From NCBI RefSeq assembly GCF_014633365.1, contig NC_068347.1:28123616-28187615 (forward strand): 64,000 nucleotides of DNA, written 5' to 3'. The notes beneath the pieces were generated by a model, which was given only the letters and a program-made list of their open reading frames with translations, was not told the DNA's origin and searched no databases. The position numbers and the translations under genes were made by a program. Origin of the DNA: Diospyros lotus. Taxonomy: Eukaryota; Streptophyta; Magnoliopsida; Ericales; Ebenaceae. Shown piece after piece: positions 48,171 to 60,265 of this stretch (position 1 is its first letter; every line of letters starts with the position of its first letter).

Positions 48171-48483
48171 TTAATATTTCTGCTCAATTCCATGCAAATC
48201 AACCACTTTGATTATCACAGGGCAGTTGCGAAGTTGAACCCTCAAAACAATACCCAAAATCGACAATAGAATAATGGCAGCTGGACCTCTTTCTTCACCT
48301 AACACAGACTGTTCCAATGGGCCCAAAGAAAAAAAATTAAGTTTTAATAAAATAGTACAAGGGATATCTCTCTACTCTCTAGCAGCAGCCCATCTAGGGA
48401 GGAAGGATATCCAACGAAAATAAAGAACCGGGCCAATTAATTTTGGTTGTTTTTTATACATATTGGATGAACCCTGAGAAAGC

Positions 48484-48574
48484 AGCCTCTCACTTTCTCA
48501 GATAATGAAGACAATGACCAAGTAATTAGCCTCTCTCACTTTCTCAGATAATGAGGACAATGACCAAGTAATTA
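48484..48574 (+). repeat. Tandem duplication, about 45-bp unit
   Basis: Two nearly identical units starting GCCTCTCACTTTCTCAG (48484) and GCCTCTCTCACTTTCTCAG (48529), ending AAGTAATTA. Confidence 0.85.
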
Positions 48575-49780
48575 ATTGACATGGTTAGAAACTGTTGGTC
48601 CCTCTACATGCATGTGGGTGTTGTGAGAAAAGAATAAATCTTAAGAGGTACGTAGAACTAAAATAAGGGATAAGTATATAGATTAAAATTTTGTGACTGG
48701 CTGCCATGTATATACTTGTTCTTTCTTGACAAAAAAGACGGTTAGAGGCGGACCTGCAACGGCGAGAGACAGCTCCCTACGATCGGTCTAATAGGGGGTG
48801 ACTGACACATATAAGTACTTTGACGCTCAAGTCAGGAAAGGAATAGAAAGTGATAAAATATCAGCAAGTCAGAGAAAAAAATATACCTTTAACTCTGAAG
48901 AGAGCAAATTCATATAGAAGGAGGAATGAGTCATTCTACATACATGCATCATGCGTTTACAGGTAATGGGACTGAGTATTTGAAGTCGGTGAAGGTTTTC
49001 AAGTGATAACATGGTGTTGACGGGACCCTCATTAATATAGATGAAATCCGTCATTAACGAGGATTAGATTTGCCATAAATGAGGATGAGATTTGAGTAGG
49101 CGTGCGAATATCCAGTACGAGGCTACAATAATGTTGCTGCAAACTGGCACAAGATCGAGGTCACGTCGAGATTGGGCCTTGAGAGTTAAGTCGAGGTTAG
49201 GCCTTGAGACTTGAGCTGAGATTGGATCGACATTAGGTCCTAACACTCCAATACTATTTATATTCTCTCTGCAAATAGGGAGAATGGAATGAGAGAGAGA
49301 GAATGAGAAAAATGAAAAGAAAATCTTTTACATCACTTCAATATCTGACAGTAAAAACATTCTTTGATTTATGCCAAATTGATTGATGTTAAGATTAGTT
49401 TGGACCAGTTTGGATTACAGTGGTAGGATGTTCAAATGGAAGCCTAGAAAATGGAGGACGGACATTCTTAATTTTCTGTAACAACTCGTACGATCCGATC
49501 CTATTGCGGATAAATCTGAGGAAGGATTAATTAATTATAGGAGTGGATGAACAGAAGAACTGCTGCGTGCATTTATCCGACCGACAATGGATGGATGATA
49601 GATAGTGTACGCGTTTCATCACGTGGCTGTGGCTCAAGAGAACAATGCAAAAGCCTTGCGAATAAAATGGTTATCTTACTCGACCCGGGAAAAATAAGAG
49701 AGGGGCATGGGCTCACCCCCTCTCCCATTCCATTCATGCCCGCGTTTGACATCCCCGGCGCCGACACGAGCAACAGAACA
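48575..49780. other. Intergenic, no supported gene
   Basis: No gene. 49140-49240 contains short imperfect repeats of a GTCGAG.TTAGGCCTTGAG word. Confidence 0.4.
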
Positions 49781-49782
49781 AA

Positions 49783-49827
<45 letters not shown>

Positions 49828-49926
49828 GAGGTACAAGAATGGGAGTAGCATGGCAAGGCACACGAATATACTCCCATGGCAAAGCACACGAATATATACA
49901 TATACATATATATATATATATATATA
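49783..49926 (+). repeat. Compound (CT)n(TA)n microsatellites with repeated spacer
   Basis: (CT)n at 49783-49803 passes into (TA)n to 49827. A second (TA)n lies at about 49908-49926. Between them CACACGAATATA and CCCATGGCAAAGCACACG words recur. Confidence 0.85.
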
Positions 49927-50099
49927 GTTTTCAGGATGATGTGAAAATATCATTGGCAGATGAGGAGCAAGCTCACATTCTTCTGGGTTCTTTTGCCTGC
50001 TAAATAGTTGGGAAACCATGGCGATCGCCCTCACCAATTCTTGTAATGCAAAAGACTAAAATATTTCCAGCTTACAAGAGCATGCCAAAAAGGAGAAGC

Positions 50100-50503
50100 G
50101 CGTGGCATCCGCCGCTTTGTTCACTAAAACGGCGTCGTTCCATCCCCCCAGCACCCCCCTCTCCCTCCCTCCCTCTGGCGAGAACATCGAATCATTGAAA
50201 GCGGTAGATGAAGAAGACGAGCTACCTTCCGACTGTAGCAATTTCTACAATCCATTCGGTGGACGAGAGATCGATTTGTTTGTTCTTCGAAGGCGTTATT
50301 CAACAAAGCAGATTGCTTCGTTTCTACAATTATGAGGTGCAGATCCAGAGAAGCTCACTGTCGAGCTTCATTCCAAGTCGTCAAACCCATCCCCTTGCTC
50401 TATTCGAAGTCTCTGTAATTCACTCACCATCTTTGGACTGTTCCTGTCACTGAACCTCCCCTTTTCTTGGCGCTTTAACGGGGCCGTCCCGCAATGAACC
50501 AAG
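50100..50503 (+). promoter_or_regulatory. Promoter and non-coding first exon of GALT1-like gene
   Basis: CT-rich, GC-richer leader (50130-50500) ending at AACCAAG|GTACGG, a donor-like site at 50504. The next exon carries the main ATG at 50991, so the 5'UTR is probably split by an intron of about 450 bases. Confidence 0.4.
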
Positions 50504-50990
50504 GTACGGATTTCTATTCATTTGTTCTCAGTGCTTCGAGATCATTATGCATTTTTGCCCCTTTCGACCTTTCCGAACGACTTTTTCTTGCCCTGAAAAT
50601 GCAAATCCCTTTCCCTTTCTTTGTTTTTTCCCCAATTTTTGCTCCATAAGGTTCAAGTTCCCAAAGAAAAAGGCTAACAATTACTACTGGTAATCATTAA
50701 TTAAATGACTGACTCTCCAAATTTGAACTCAAGTTACAATATAGCATTTCCTCTCTGCAGCTCTCTGAACTTTTCAAGGCTCCCTACTAAAAAATTATCC
50801 TGCATTTCTTGCTTTCTGTAGCTTGTCTAGTGTAGTGATAATTTGTTCCGTTTAGGGAAAGAATTTCGATATGATTGTGGACGACATATTCTGGAATGAG
50901 CTATCTAGCATGTGCTCTCGTGAATTAGCTAACTGGAAGTGAATTCGTGTTACAACTGATTATTGAATTAGAGGACACAAATTTTTTGGA

Positions 50991-53900
50991 ATGAAGAAGT
51001 GGTCCGGAGGCATGTTGATTTTAGCACTTGGTAGCATTTTGATTATGCGATATAGCTTTATGGGAAGGCAGCCGAAGAAGCAGTCAGCGTCGGATTTCTT
51101 CAATAGCCATCCACCTGATGGTTATGGTGTTGTCAAGGGCAGTGATGAAGTTGACTCATCCCATACACAAACCAAAAAGCTAAAACACATTGTGGCCAAA
51201 AAGCCTAACCGTATTGATGTTGAAGGGCTAAATGATCTGTACACTTTGAGAAATATATCTGAACAAGAGTATCAGGTATTGCTTGCTTGGGCTCAAATGC
51301 GTGCTTTGCTCTCTAGATCAGATGCTCTGCCTGAGACTGTTCAAGGGATTAAGGAGGGTTCAATTGCATGGAAAGAATTATTGTCTGCAATTGAGGAAGA
51401 AAAAATCTCCAAGTTTTCTTTGACTACCAATAACAGCAACATTCCACGAGCAAAAAATTGTCCTTACTCCATTAGTACATTTAATGCAACAACATCCAGC
51501 AATGGAAGTGCTCTTCAGATTCCCTGTGGTCTTGTTGTGGATTCTTCAATCACGTTGATTGGGATATCTGATGGGCACCATGGTAGCTTCCAAATTGAAC
51601 TTGTAGGATCACAACTTCCTGATGAAGCAATGGCCCCTGTAATTTTTCACTGCAACGTCTGCATGCCAGGGGATAACCTGACAGAAGAGCCGGTCATAGT
51701 TCAAAATACATGGACTAATGGAGTTGGATGGGGCAAAGAAGAGAGATGTCCTGATTATGTGTCCTCTAACAATGGGAAAGGTATATTATTCTACCAGATT
51801 TCCTAAATTCTGGTTCTGGTTATACGTGATTCTACTCATGAAGTTCTTTGTTGTTACATTCTTTTCCTCTACAAGCACATGCACTCTCATTTTGATTTCT
51901 GGAATTTGGATCACTGTAATGGAGTATATGAACTTTAATACTAAATATGTGAAGGATCCAAAATCACGTACCTAGAATTATTGGAGAATCCTCTATTTCA
52001 TTTTTTGTTCCATTTTTCCATGAAGAAGCATCTTATTCATTTCTTAACTCCACTGACTACAAGAGATGGGATATTATTTTCTCCAGTTCTCCAACTTAGT
52101 TTCATATTCCTTGGGATTTTTTTGTTGACTCGGGAAGAGGTTCACAAAAACAAAGTGTTTTTGAAGAATGGGCAATATATTCAAGGTCAAATCTACAGTT
52201 CTGTTAACTGGGCCAAACAACCTCCTCTTGTCTCGGCAATCTTTTGACACAGATAGCAGTAAAAGATATTTTTTGTTGCATATCAACCCCCTGACCTACT
52301 CTTGGCATGAGTTGCAGTTGATGGACTCATGAAGTGCAATGAACAAGTTATCAGAAGCCCTGTTGAAGAGAATGTCAATGCAAGTCGACCTAATGGTGGC
52401 AAGTTGTTGATCAATGGAACTGTTCATGCTAGTGCTAATTTCCCATTTGTTAAAAGTAATCCATTTGCAGCTACAATTTGGGTTGGGGTAGAGGGATTTC
52501 ATGTGACTGTGAATGGAAGGCATGAAACATCTTTTGCATATAGGGAGGTAAGGTATGGTTTTTGCATGGAATTTACAAAACAAAGGCCAGAATATTTATT
52601 GGAATTGTTATCTGAATAGGAGTGATTAATGCAACCTGCATGCTATTTCTACAAATGCAGAAACTTGAACCTTGGTTGGTTAGCAGAGTCAACGTAGGTG
52701 GTCTGGATCTCATATCCGCCTTAGCTAAAGGGTTGCCTGTTTCTGAAGATTTGGATTTGATAGCTGATGTTGAGCACCTCAAAGCTCCACCAGTTTCCAA
52801 GAAAAGACTTGTAATGCTGATTGGGGTTTTCTCCACTGGCAATAATTTTGAACGTCGTATGGCTTTGAGGAGGTCTTGGATGCAATATGAAGCTATACGT
52901 TCTGGTGATGTGGCTGTCCGCTTTTTCATTGGCCTGGTAAATGATCATTACCTACTAGGACTGGTTTTAATTGTATCAAAATAGTCTTTATTTCTTTATA
53001 TTGCTTTTGGTTATCCCAACAGGAGTCTAGTGAGGCTGTTGTATTCGATTTCATTTCCTCCATAAATGTCAGTACATACATACATCTATATGCATATTGT
53101 ATGTTGAGAGCGTATTTTAACTAGTACTAAAGTCACATTAGGGACTGTGATTACTGCACTGACTCAGGAGTAAACTTGAGTTGTTAATTCTAAGAATTTT
53201 ATCTTTTAACTGGGTCAGTTGAAGGTTAGACACCAGAAAGATATGAAATTCATTAAAGTGAATCTCCTCCAAAGAAGCCATTTTCTTCTTCTGCGTTCTT
53301 TATTTATTTCAATTACAATTCAAATGTTGGAAAACTAAGAGAGTTTAGCTAGGGATATCAATTCTACATCCAGACCAAATCAACCTTATTGTCTGAGCAT
53401 TTGAAAGTCATTCATTTTCTACCTTCTTAACTATTCCCAGGTATATGAGTGCCACATCAGGGTCAAATGAACGTTACAGTCTGAGTATTTAATTGTCACC
53501 AATTATATGAATTTGTACACTGTTATTGTGATAATGCCAGCCTTTTGTCTCTAATAAAGTGCTTTTATAATGAAAATTTCATTTGGAATCTGTTCTAGTT
53601 GCAATTGTTAAAGATATTTAACTTTATTGATGGGATAGAGACAACTTGATTTTAACTATGTTTGTTTATTTTCCACAACTGCAGCACACAAACAAGGAGG
53701 TCAATTTTGAGTTATGGAAGGAAGCTCAAGCATATGGAGATATTCAACTGATGCCATTTGTTGATTACTACAGTCTGCTTACTTTAAAGACAATTGCAGT
53801 TTCCATTCTAGGGGTATGGAGGTGTTTGTTTGATCAAATAAAATAGGTTGCTGATTTATATATTTTATGCTTGCATAATTCTGGCCATAATTTAAGTTAA

Positions 53901-56900
53901 GCACCGTTGCGTTTATGACCTAATTCTTCCATTAGCTTGTTAAGACAGTGTTGTGTTTGGAAGCCATGATGGAAAATTTGCAGAAGGAAAAGATGGTTCT
54001 GTTTTGTTTCATTTTCTGATGCGTGAGAGGAAGCATAAACTTAAGAACTCCTTTTCCTTTGTTTTCTTCCCCTGTTTCCTCCCCACGTCTCTTTATCGGT
54101 TGCTTTAAAAAATGTATGTCAGCTAGCTGTTGAAGATAACTTACTTATGGAGACTAAAACACAATCTCCAGTAATTCTGCAATTTGTGAATTTGTCATGA
54201 ATTCTCTATGCCACAATTCAATTGATATGGTAAATATGGGATTGCCTACATGTTTATGTAACTGTGGAATTATAGTATGCCAACTGTAAAATTATAGTAA
54301 ATACGGGAATTTGTGTATTTTTTTTCTGTTTGTTGTCCTGCCTTCACCCCCGCCCCCTTTCTTTCCCATTGGGGCAGGGGAGGGGTGGTTGGTGGTTTGA
54401 TAAGCAAAATTTGTAGTCTTATGTGATGCCCGTGAACACTTTTTGAAATCTAAGATGTACTCACACCATGGAAGTTCAAAATTGGCCTCAAAGGAATTCT
54501 TTGTAGTTACTTTCATTTTCTTGTTCTTTTTTGGTTTGGGATTTGGGGTTTAGGGTTTAGGGGGTAGGGGTGGTGGTGGGGCAGTTGAATATTTCTTTTT
54601 TCCTTAGAAAGTGAGGGAAAAATACGGCTAGAATTTATACCTATAGACGAAAGGTTGATTCAAACACTATGTCTTAGAGCAATTATTGAACAACTTAGTG
54701 ATATATGTTAACAATAACTAACATACATATATGGATCTTAAACATGATTGCTTAAAACACCATACCGCAATATAACTCTGGGTTTATAGACAAACCTGTT
54801 TTAGAATCCATGATAGTCTTCACAGCAGATCTGTAAAAACATGTTGCACTAGGAATTTCCTTTTCTTTCTCAAGCTTTCCAGTACTCTTTAATTGGTGAG
54901 AGAAAGTAACCACTCTTAAGAGAATTTATATCCTCTCATAACCAGGGTTTTAACCTTCTTGAGGTGAAAGGGGAACCCAGCCCTCCTGTATATAGAAAGC
55001 CGCTTACAAGTTTCCTCGTCACTAGTTTATGAGCTTGCGCTAATTTAGCCCACATTCATTTAACTCGATTATTAGCCCACTAGTTTAAATTATTTATTTA
55101 TGGGATTTTAAATGTCTCATAATCAAAGTAATACATCTTAACTTGATTTAATATAAAATAAAATTCACAATTAATGTAAGCCCACACAATAAAAATCTAA
55201 CAATATAATGTGTCTGTACATCCATTAAACCAAATCTATAATATTCTTAATGAGAAATGTTATGGAGTTGTCTGCTGAATATTTAGTTGGTAAATAAGGG
55301 AAATCAAATATGATTTTTTTAATCATTTCTTAGTTTTTTTTTTTACCCGTGAAGCAATAAATCCTTCAGTGGAATCTATTCTATGATAGGCCTTCTACAT
55401 AATTTTACAATTAACAAAAAATAATGGATTAAAAAACTTTGTGGTAGGTGGTGCATTTGGTGCTCATATATAAATTTGACATTCCACTTGGTGTAGGAAT
55501 TTGGCTCATTCATTTAATATATATTTGCCCTAGTAAATTTAGTTAAACTTCGTATAGAAATGAACTACATGATGGCGAAGAGAAGTCTTTGTGATATGGG
55601 CGGATAATGGAAAAAAGGACCTTAGATATGAAAGAACCCAGTCTATGTATTTTATTTTTGACCCAAGACTAACTGCCAGCTCTGTACTTCATTTGTGTTA
55701 AGATTCAATCAAACAAACCACACCCATTGAAAAAGGGACATGAAAAATTTTAACCCAAAAAGGGTTTAATTCACCAATCACTAAATTTTTACAACTTTTG
55801 AACAGATAAAACTATAAACCCTCCGACTGTCATTACTCTGATAACTTTGGTTACAGTTTTCTTAAGATAACTTCGCTACTAAAGCATAGTTCTGTATATT
55901 GAGAGGCTTATTTATAGACAACAACTCCCCCATTTGGTTTTCTATCCCTATCCAATGTGGGATCAGTTTACTTGAAAGTCTCAATCCTATCTAATGTGGG
56001 ATTTGAGGAGTTATCAAACAGTTTGGAGATGAAAAAGCGTTAGCCTTTTATCTTTAAAGTTAATTTCTGTTTTTCTGCTGTCCCACTAATCAGGTTGATT
56101 AATAAGTCCAGGATTTTTATTGTGCTGTTGCCATTTATTATTTTTCCCAGTCTTTGATTAAAATTTCTGATGACCTTTGTTATAAGACCTTGTGCATTTG
56201 AGGTTTTCATATATACATTATTCTTTAAATTTGCAGACCAAAGTTCTCCCAGCAAAATATATAATGAAAACAGATGATGACGCGTTTGTTAGAATTGATG
56301 AAGTTCTTTCTAGTCTAAAGGGAAAGGTTTCTAATGGGCTTCTTTATGGTCTTATATCCTTTGACTCATCACCCCATAGAGACAAGGACAACAAGTGGTA
56401 CATCAGTGCCAAGGTATCAATTTTAATAAACTTTAATTTTGTCATGTGGTATCAGCCTCATTAGGTTACTAGATTGGATGAATGATCTCTCTTTGGCAGG
56501 AATGGCCACATGCGTCATATCCACCATGGGCCCATGGTCCAGGTTATATAATCTCAAGTGACATTGCCAAATTCTTTGTTCAAGGCCACCAAGAAAGATA
56601 CCTCCAGGTATGATCCATCTTTTTATGCTTGTGAAAGGTGTAAGAGCCTTGTTTTGCACTTGATCTATCATATGGCTGTGTGTGTGTGTGAAACTGTTTA
56701 CATTTTTGGTTTTCTTGCTCCATCCTATTTAGATAATGATGACATTGAATTTCACTTTGGGCAAATCCCAAGTTACATTCTTCCTAACTGTTGAGAACAC
56801 TCTGGTGTTAAAATCTAACAACCAGTATACATTCCTCGACCTCCACGAGTAGGGATGGCAATGGATCTCCCAAATGGGCCTCAATTATTCTCATTTAAAA

Positions 56901-57422
56901 TTAAAGCAAGTATAAAATTGAGATGTAGGTATTAAGTTTTATTTACAAATTTGTTAAAGAAGTACGTAAATGGGTGACCTATTGCTATCCCTATCCATGA
57001 CTTTAGGGTTACAAACCGTACAATATGGTGTTCCCTCCCTAATATGATGGAGAACCTGGACTACGAGTGGATGAATTCTAGAAATGGTTGAAAATGAAGA
57101 AAGGCGATAATAAACATTTTCTAAAAATAATGAATGTTCTTAGATCATGTATTGCAGGAAGCATGTGCTGTAAAAATTTCTAGGTTGGAACCCTGTTAGC
57201 GGACTGTCTTATCTTCAAGCTCTGAAGCCATCTATACTTTTTACTCTTTTGAATATCCCTTAAAGTTCTCTTTTATCTTTGTGATTCTTTCAGCTTTTTA
57301 AACTCGAAGATGTTGCTGTTGGCATATGGATTGAGCAATTCAAGAAACAGGGTCACAAAGTGCAGTATATCAGTGACGAGCGATTTCACAATGCTGGATG
57401 TGAGTCAAACTACATTCTTGCT

Positions 57423-57454
<32 letters not shown>

Positions 57455-57500
57455 GTGGGAGAAGTTACAGAAAGAGCAGAAATCTGAATGCTGTGAATGA
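50991..57500 (+). CDS. GALT1: Beta-1,3-galactosyltransferase, GT31 with galectin domain
   Basis: Golgi type II enzyme that adds beta-1,3-galactose; Arabidopsis GALT1 builds Lewis-a epitopes on N-glycans. Exons: 50991-51780, 52318-52547, 52661-52936, 53685-53813, 56237-56413, 56500-56607 and 57294-57500, joining to 638 residues. A short cytosolic MKKWSGG precedes a TM anchor ([16 protein letters not shown]). The galectin-like domain lies at about residues 170-370 ([48 protein letters not shown]). The GT31 domain follows: [12 protein letters not shown] (395-406), [20 protein letters not shown], catalytic metal motif KTDDDAF (DDD 488-490), [20 protein letters not shown] and LEDVAVGIW. The ending [17 protein letters not shown] matches the GALT1 branch better than the longer GALT2-6 Hyp-galactosyltransferases. 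Intron 4 is 2.4 kb; intron 6 carries a hAT MITE. Two in-intron ORFs (51718-51975 and 51981-52247) are not coding. Confidence 0.92.
54545..54570 (+). repeat. Short telomere-like GGGTTTA repeat in GALT1 intron 4
   Basis: GGGGTTTAGGGTTTAGGGGG: two TTTAGGG units followed by G-rich sequence. Too short to call an interstitial telomere with confidence. Confidence 0.5.
56850..56993. mobile_element. hAT-type MITE, 144 bp, in GALT1 intron 6
   Basis: Left TAGGGATGGCAAT, right ATTGCTATCCCTA (12 of 13 inverted). Flanks TCCACGAG (56842-56849) and TCCATGAC (56994-57001) match at 6 of 8, suggesting an older insertion. Confidence 0.75.
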
Positions 57501-59220
57501 ATCTTCTCCTTGTTGAAACCAAGTTGACAGCTCTAGGAAACAGATTCTCCTGAATTTTTGTAGATTTGACCCCAATTCATTGATGTCCTCTCTGTGTGGT
57601 ATGTGCTTCTCTGTGCATCTTGCCTGGCAACAAGTTGTTGATTTGTTTACTATTAGTACAAATGTAATTTGAAGTAGTGTAAATCTTTATGAACTCATTG
57701 TTGGTTTTAGTTGACATAAATATCCTTTTCATTAACGTCTAACTAGGACCATTTAACTTTTGCTAGCCAACAATCTCAACTAATTGGGTTTTCTTCTCTG
57801 ATGCACAAGGTACTAACAAGTTGAATATTGGAGTTTTCCAACATATTGACTTCCGAAGTCAAATGGTTGGTTTGTTTTGACCCATTAGAATGCCTAGTTT
57901 TCTGAAGTGAAAGCAAACCAACGTGTGGGTGGGAATTCGCGAGAGCTATGCGTAGTACGTGGTTTCCAGTACCAGGGGCTGCCTGAGATGTAAGCCTTCT
58001 TTGTTTTCTCTTTGGGTTATTTATTTATTTGCCAAAAATTTCCCTTCTCCAGATGTCACTCGTTCAACCATTCATAGGATAAAAGAAGTTGATGCTTATC
58101 ACAAGAAGGGGCCCCTAATTTTGTAACAAGAGTTGTTGTCACCGTCTTGTTTAGTGGTTGGAAGCTTAGTTCCTGTCTTATTCTTGTGGCAGCCCTAACA
58201 AAAAGGCCCTTCACCAGCAACCATGCTTATGATAATGGGTGATGACAGATTGATAGAAATTCTCTATTTAATAGTAATATATTAAAAAGAAAAAATCTAA
58301 CCAAAATAGTATATAATTATGAAAATATGATCGTCACACTATTGTGTTTTTAAAACGTGTACTAGGTAAATTCATAAACAAGTCTAGTTAATATTTTACA
58401 AATTTCATGCAATGAGCACATAAAAATAAAATTAAACGTTTGGGCTCATCTCAAAAGGATTTGAACCCCAATAATAGAGAAATCATTATAATATTTTTAC
58501 CATTAAGTTAACCCTTGGGATGCTAAATTTTGTCGACAATTAATTTGATCACTTTTCCATCTGGTTAATTAATGACTTCATCTTCATATTTGCATTGAAT
58601 GGATAAGCAGGTGATTCATGGTTATATTGCGTCCTACCATGATTCAAAACTGGCTTTGTGCATTTTTGTCTTTGACAATCTAGTTGGTTCACAATTGCAT
58701 AAAAAAAAAAAAAAATTGCATATTATATTTTTTTGGCTTGTGCCATTGAGTGGAGGCTGAAGCATAACCACAAACACTTTGAAGTAAATGCAGTGCGGTG
58801 CAAGGTCAGCCCTCACTCTAAATGGAAAAAAGATGATTGCTTCTCAAGCCTAACCCACCCTTGATTGATTAGTGAAAAATGAGCCCAATCACACCGAATT
58901 GTAGTATATATTATGTAAATAAATACCGATTCTAAAATCCAATATAATATAATATGTATTTAATATATTTCAATTAATGTGACTTGATAATTTAATTTAA
59001 TATACTTCAATTACCTGTTTTGGCCTAATACGTGAAAGTGGAAGATGGCTCCTAAGACATATGTTTAGCTATTAGATAAATAATATACTAGTGTCAATTT
59101 AGTGGGTTGCAAGTTCGATCCTCGTCCTATGCAAGGAGCAAAGGCTTATCTTGCGATTTTATCTCCCTTTATGTAATCGAGAACCACGCAAAAATAGTCA
59201 TCTCAAGTGAAAGTGGAAGA
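57501..59220. other. 3'UTR and gene-less intergenic
   Basis: GALT1 3'UTR to about 57720, then AT-rich sequence without genes. Apart from the SINE candidate at 58440-58515, a second B-box-like GTTCGATCC stands at about 59113 with GTGGGTTGC before it, possibly another SINE remnant. Confidence 0.45.
58440..58515 (-). mobile_element. Candidate tRNA-derived SINE head
   Basis: On the minus strand TAACTTAATGGT (A-box-like, 58499-58510) is followed about 30 bases on by GGGGTTCAAATCC (58457-58469), which fits the B-box GGTTCRANNCC. A tail and TSD were not delimited. Confidence 0.45.
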
Positions 59221-59233
59221 TGTATTAAATTAA

Positions 59234-59881
59234 AGATCATGCTATTTGTACAAAAGACCATTTACAAGTGGGTTTTATAAGTAAGTTGAAAAGACTATTT
59301 TGCCCATTTCTCTTTTATCTCAATGACTATTTTACCCCTTTCTATCCTTTCCCTTTAGCACCGCCCGCTGTCGATTGCTGCCTCACACTCATCACCCTCC
59401 TCAGCCTGCCTCGCCCTCATCACTTGTTGCTCGTCACCTATCGTTGCCTCGCCTAGCCGATAGTTGAAGTCGAGCCTTTCACTTGGCCGACTGCCACCTC
59501 ACCTCTCGCTTGGCCGATTGTCGTTGCGAGAGGCGAGGATGCAGTAGATGGCGAGTAGCGGTGGTTGGTCAAGCAAGATGTGAGAGGCGAGGCGACGATT
59601 GGCCATGCGAGAGGTGAGGCGTCGGCCAGGCTAGGCAATGGCAGGGGTCGAGCGATAAGTGCGAGGTAGGAGCGACGATTGATGGTGAGGACAAGGCAAC
59701 GATGGGCGGTGAGGCAAAGACAATAACGAGACGAAGGCTGTGAGAGGCACTGCTGAAGAGGAAAGGGGATAGAGAGAGAAGAGAATATCGTAAATTTATC
59801 GAGATAAGTTCTTAATTTATAGTGAGATTATCATTATGTAAATCCACCTATAAAAGTGTTTTTGTACTAATAGCATTATTT
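59234..59881. mobile_element. Mutator-like (MULE) element, 648 bp, 9-bp TSD
   Basis: Left AGATCATGCTATTTGTACAA, right (reverse complement) AAATAATGCTATTAGTACAA. The inverted repeats extend about 45 bases with mismatches. Exact 9-bp duplication TTAAATTAA at 59225-59233 and 59882-59890, the Mutator hallmark. The middle (59360-59760) is GC-rich with repeated GAGGCGAGGC and GCCTCGCC words, unlike its flanks. There is no transposase. The open stretches inside are short and lack family resemblance. Confidence 0.85.
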
Positions 59882-59890
59882 TTAAATTAA

Positions 59891-60265
59891 ATATACATTA
59901 ATTTAAAAAAAACAGGGTCAACTTAGTAAATTGGGTTTGGGAGTCGGTGGGTGGCTGCCGCGGGTGAGAAGCAACTAGAAAGGAAAGGAAAGGAAGCGAA
60001 GCCAAAACAAGGAGCACTTCCTTCAGATTGCGTGCACGTTACAGTTAGCTCTCCCTCTCTCTCACCCTAACCCTATATAATATAGACACGCACACACAAC
60101 GCATGGCGCAGGTTCCTCATAATTCTGTAACGTATCAGCTTCATTAACAACTTCCATTTCTCGTTACCAATTACTTCCATAGCTTCAGAAGACGGAAATA
60201 GCCCCAAATCCATTCAAACTCCTGTCTCTTTCTTTCTGTTTTTTGTGTTTCGATGCCCTACAAGG
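59891..60265 (+). promoter_or_regulatory. PP2C promoter and 5'UTR
   Basis: ACCCTAACCCTATATAATATAG at about 60064-60085 combines a telo-box-like word and a TATA box; (AC)n follows. Two short upstream ATGs (60243 frame and 60253) precede the main ATG at 60266. Confidence 0.5.

Noticed and set aside
51718..52247. ORFs between GALT1 exons 1 and 2
   Set aside because: They cover intron 1; the spliced galectin domain is continuous without them.
54545..54570. Interstitial telomere
   Set aside because: Only two TTTAGGG units; noted as a short repeat rather than a telomeric array.
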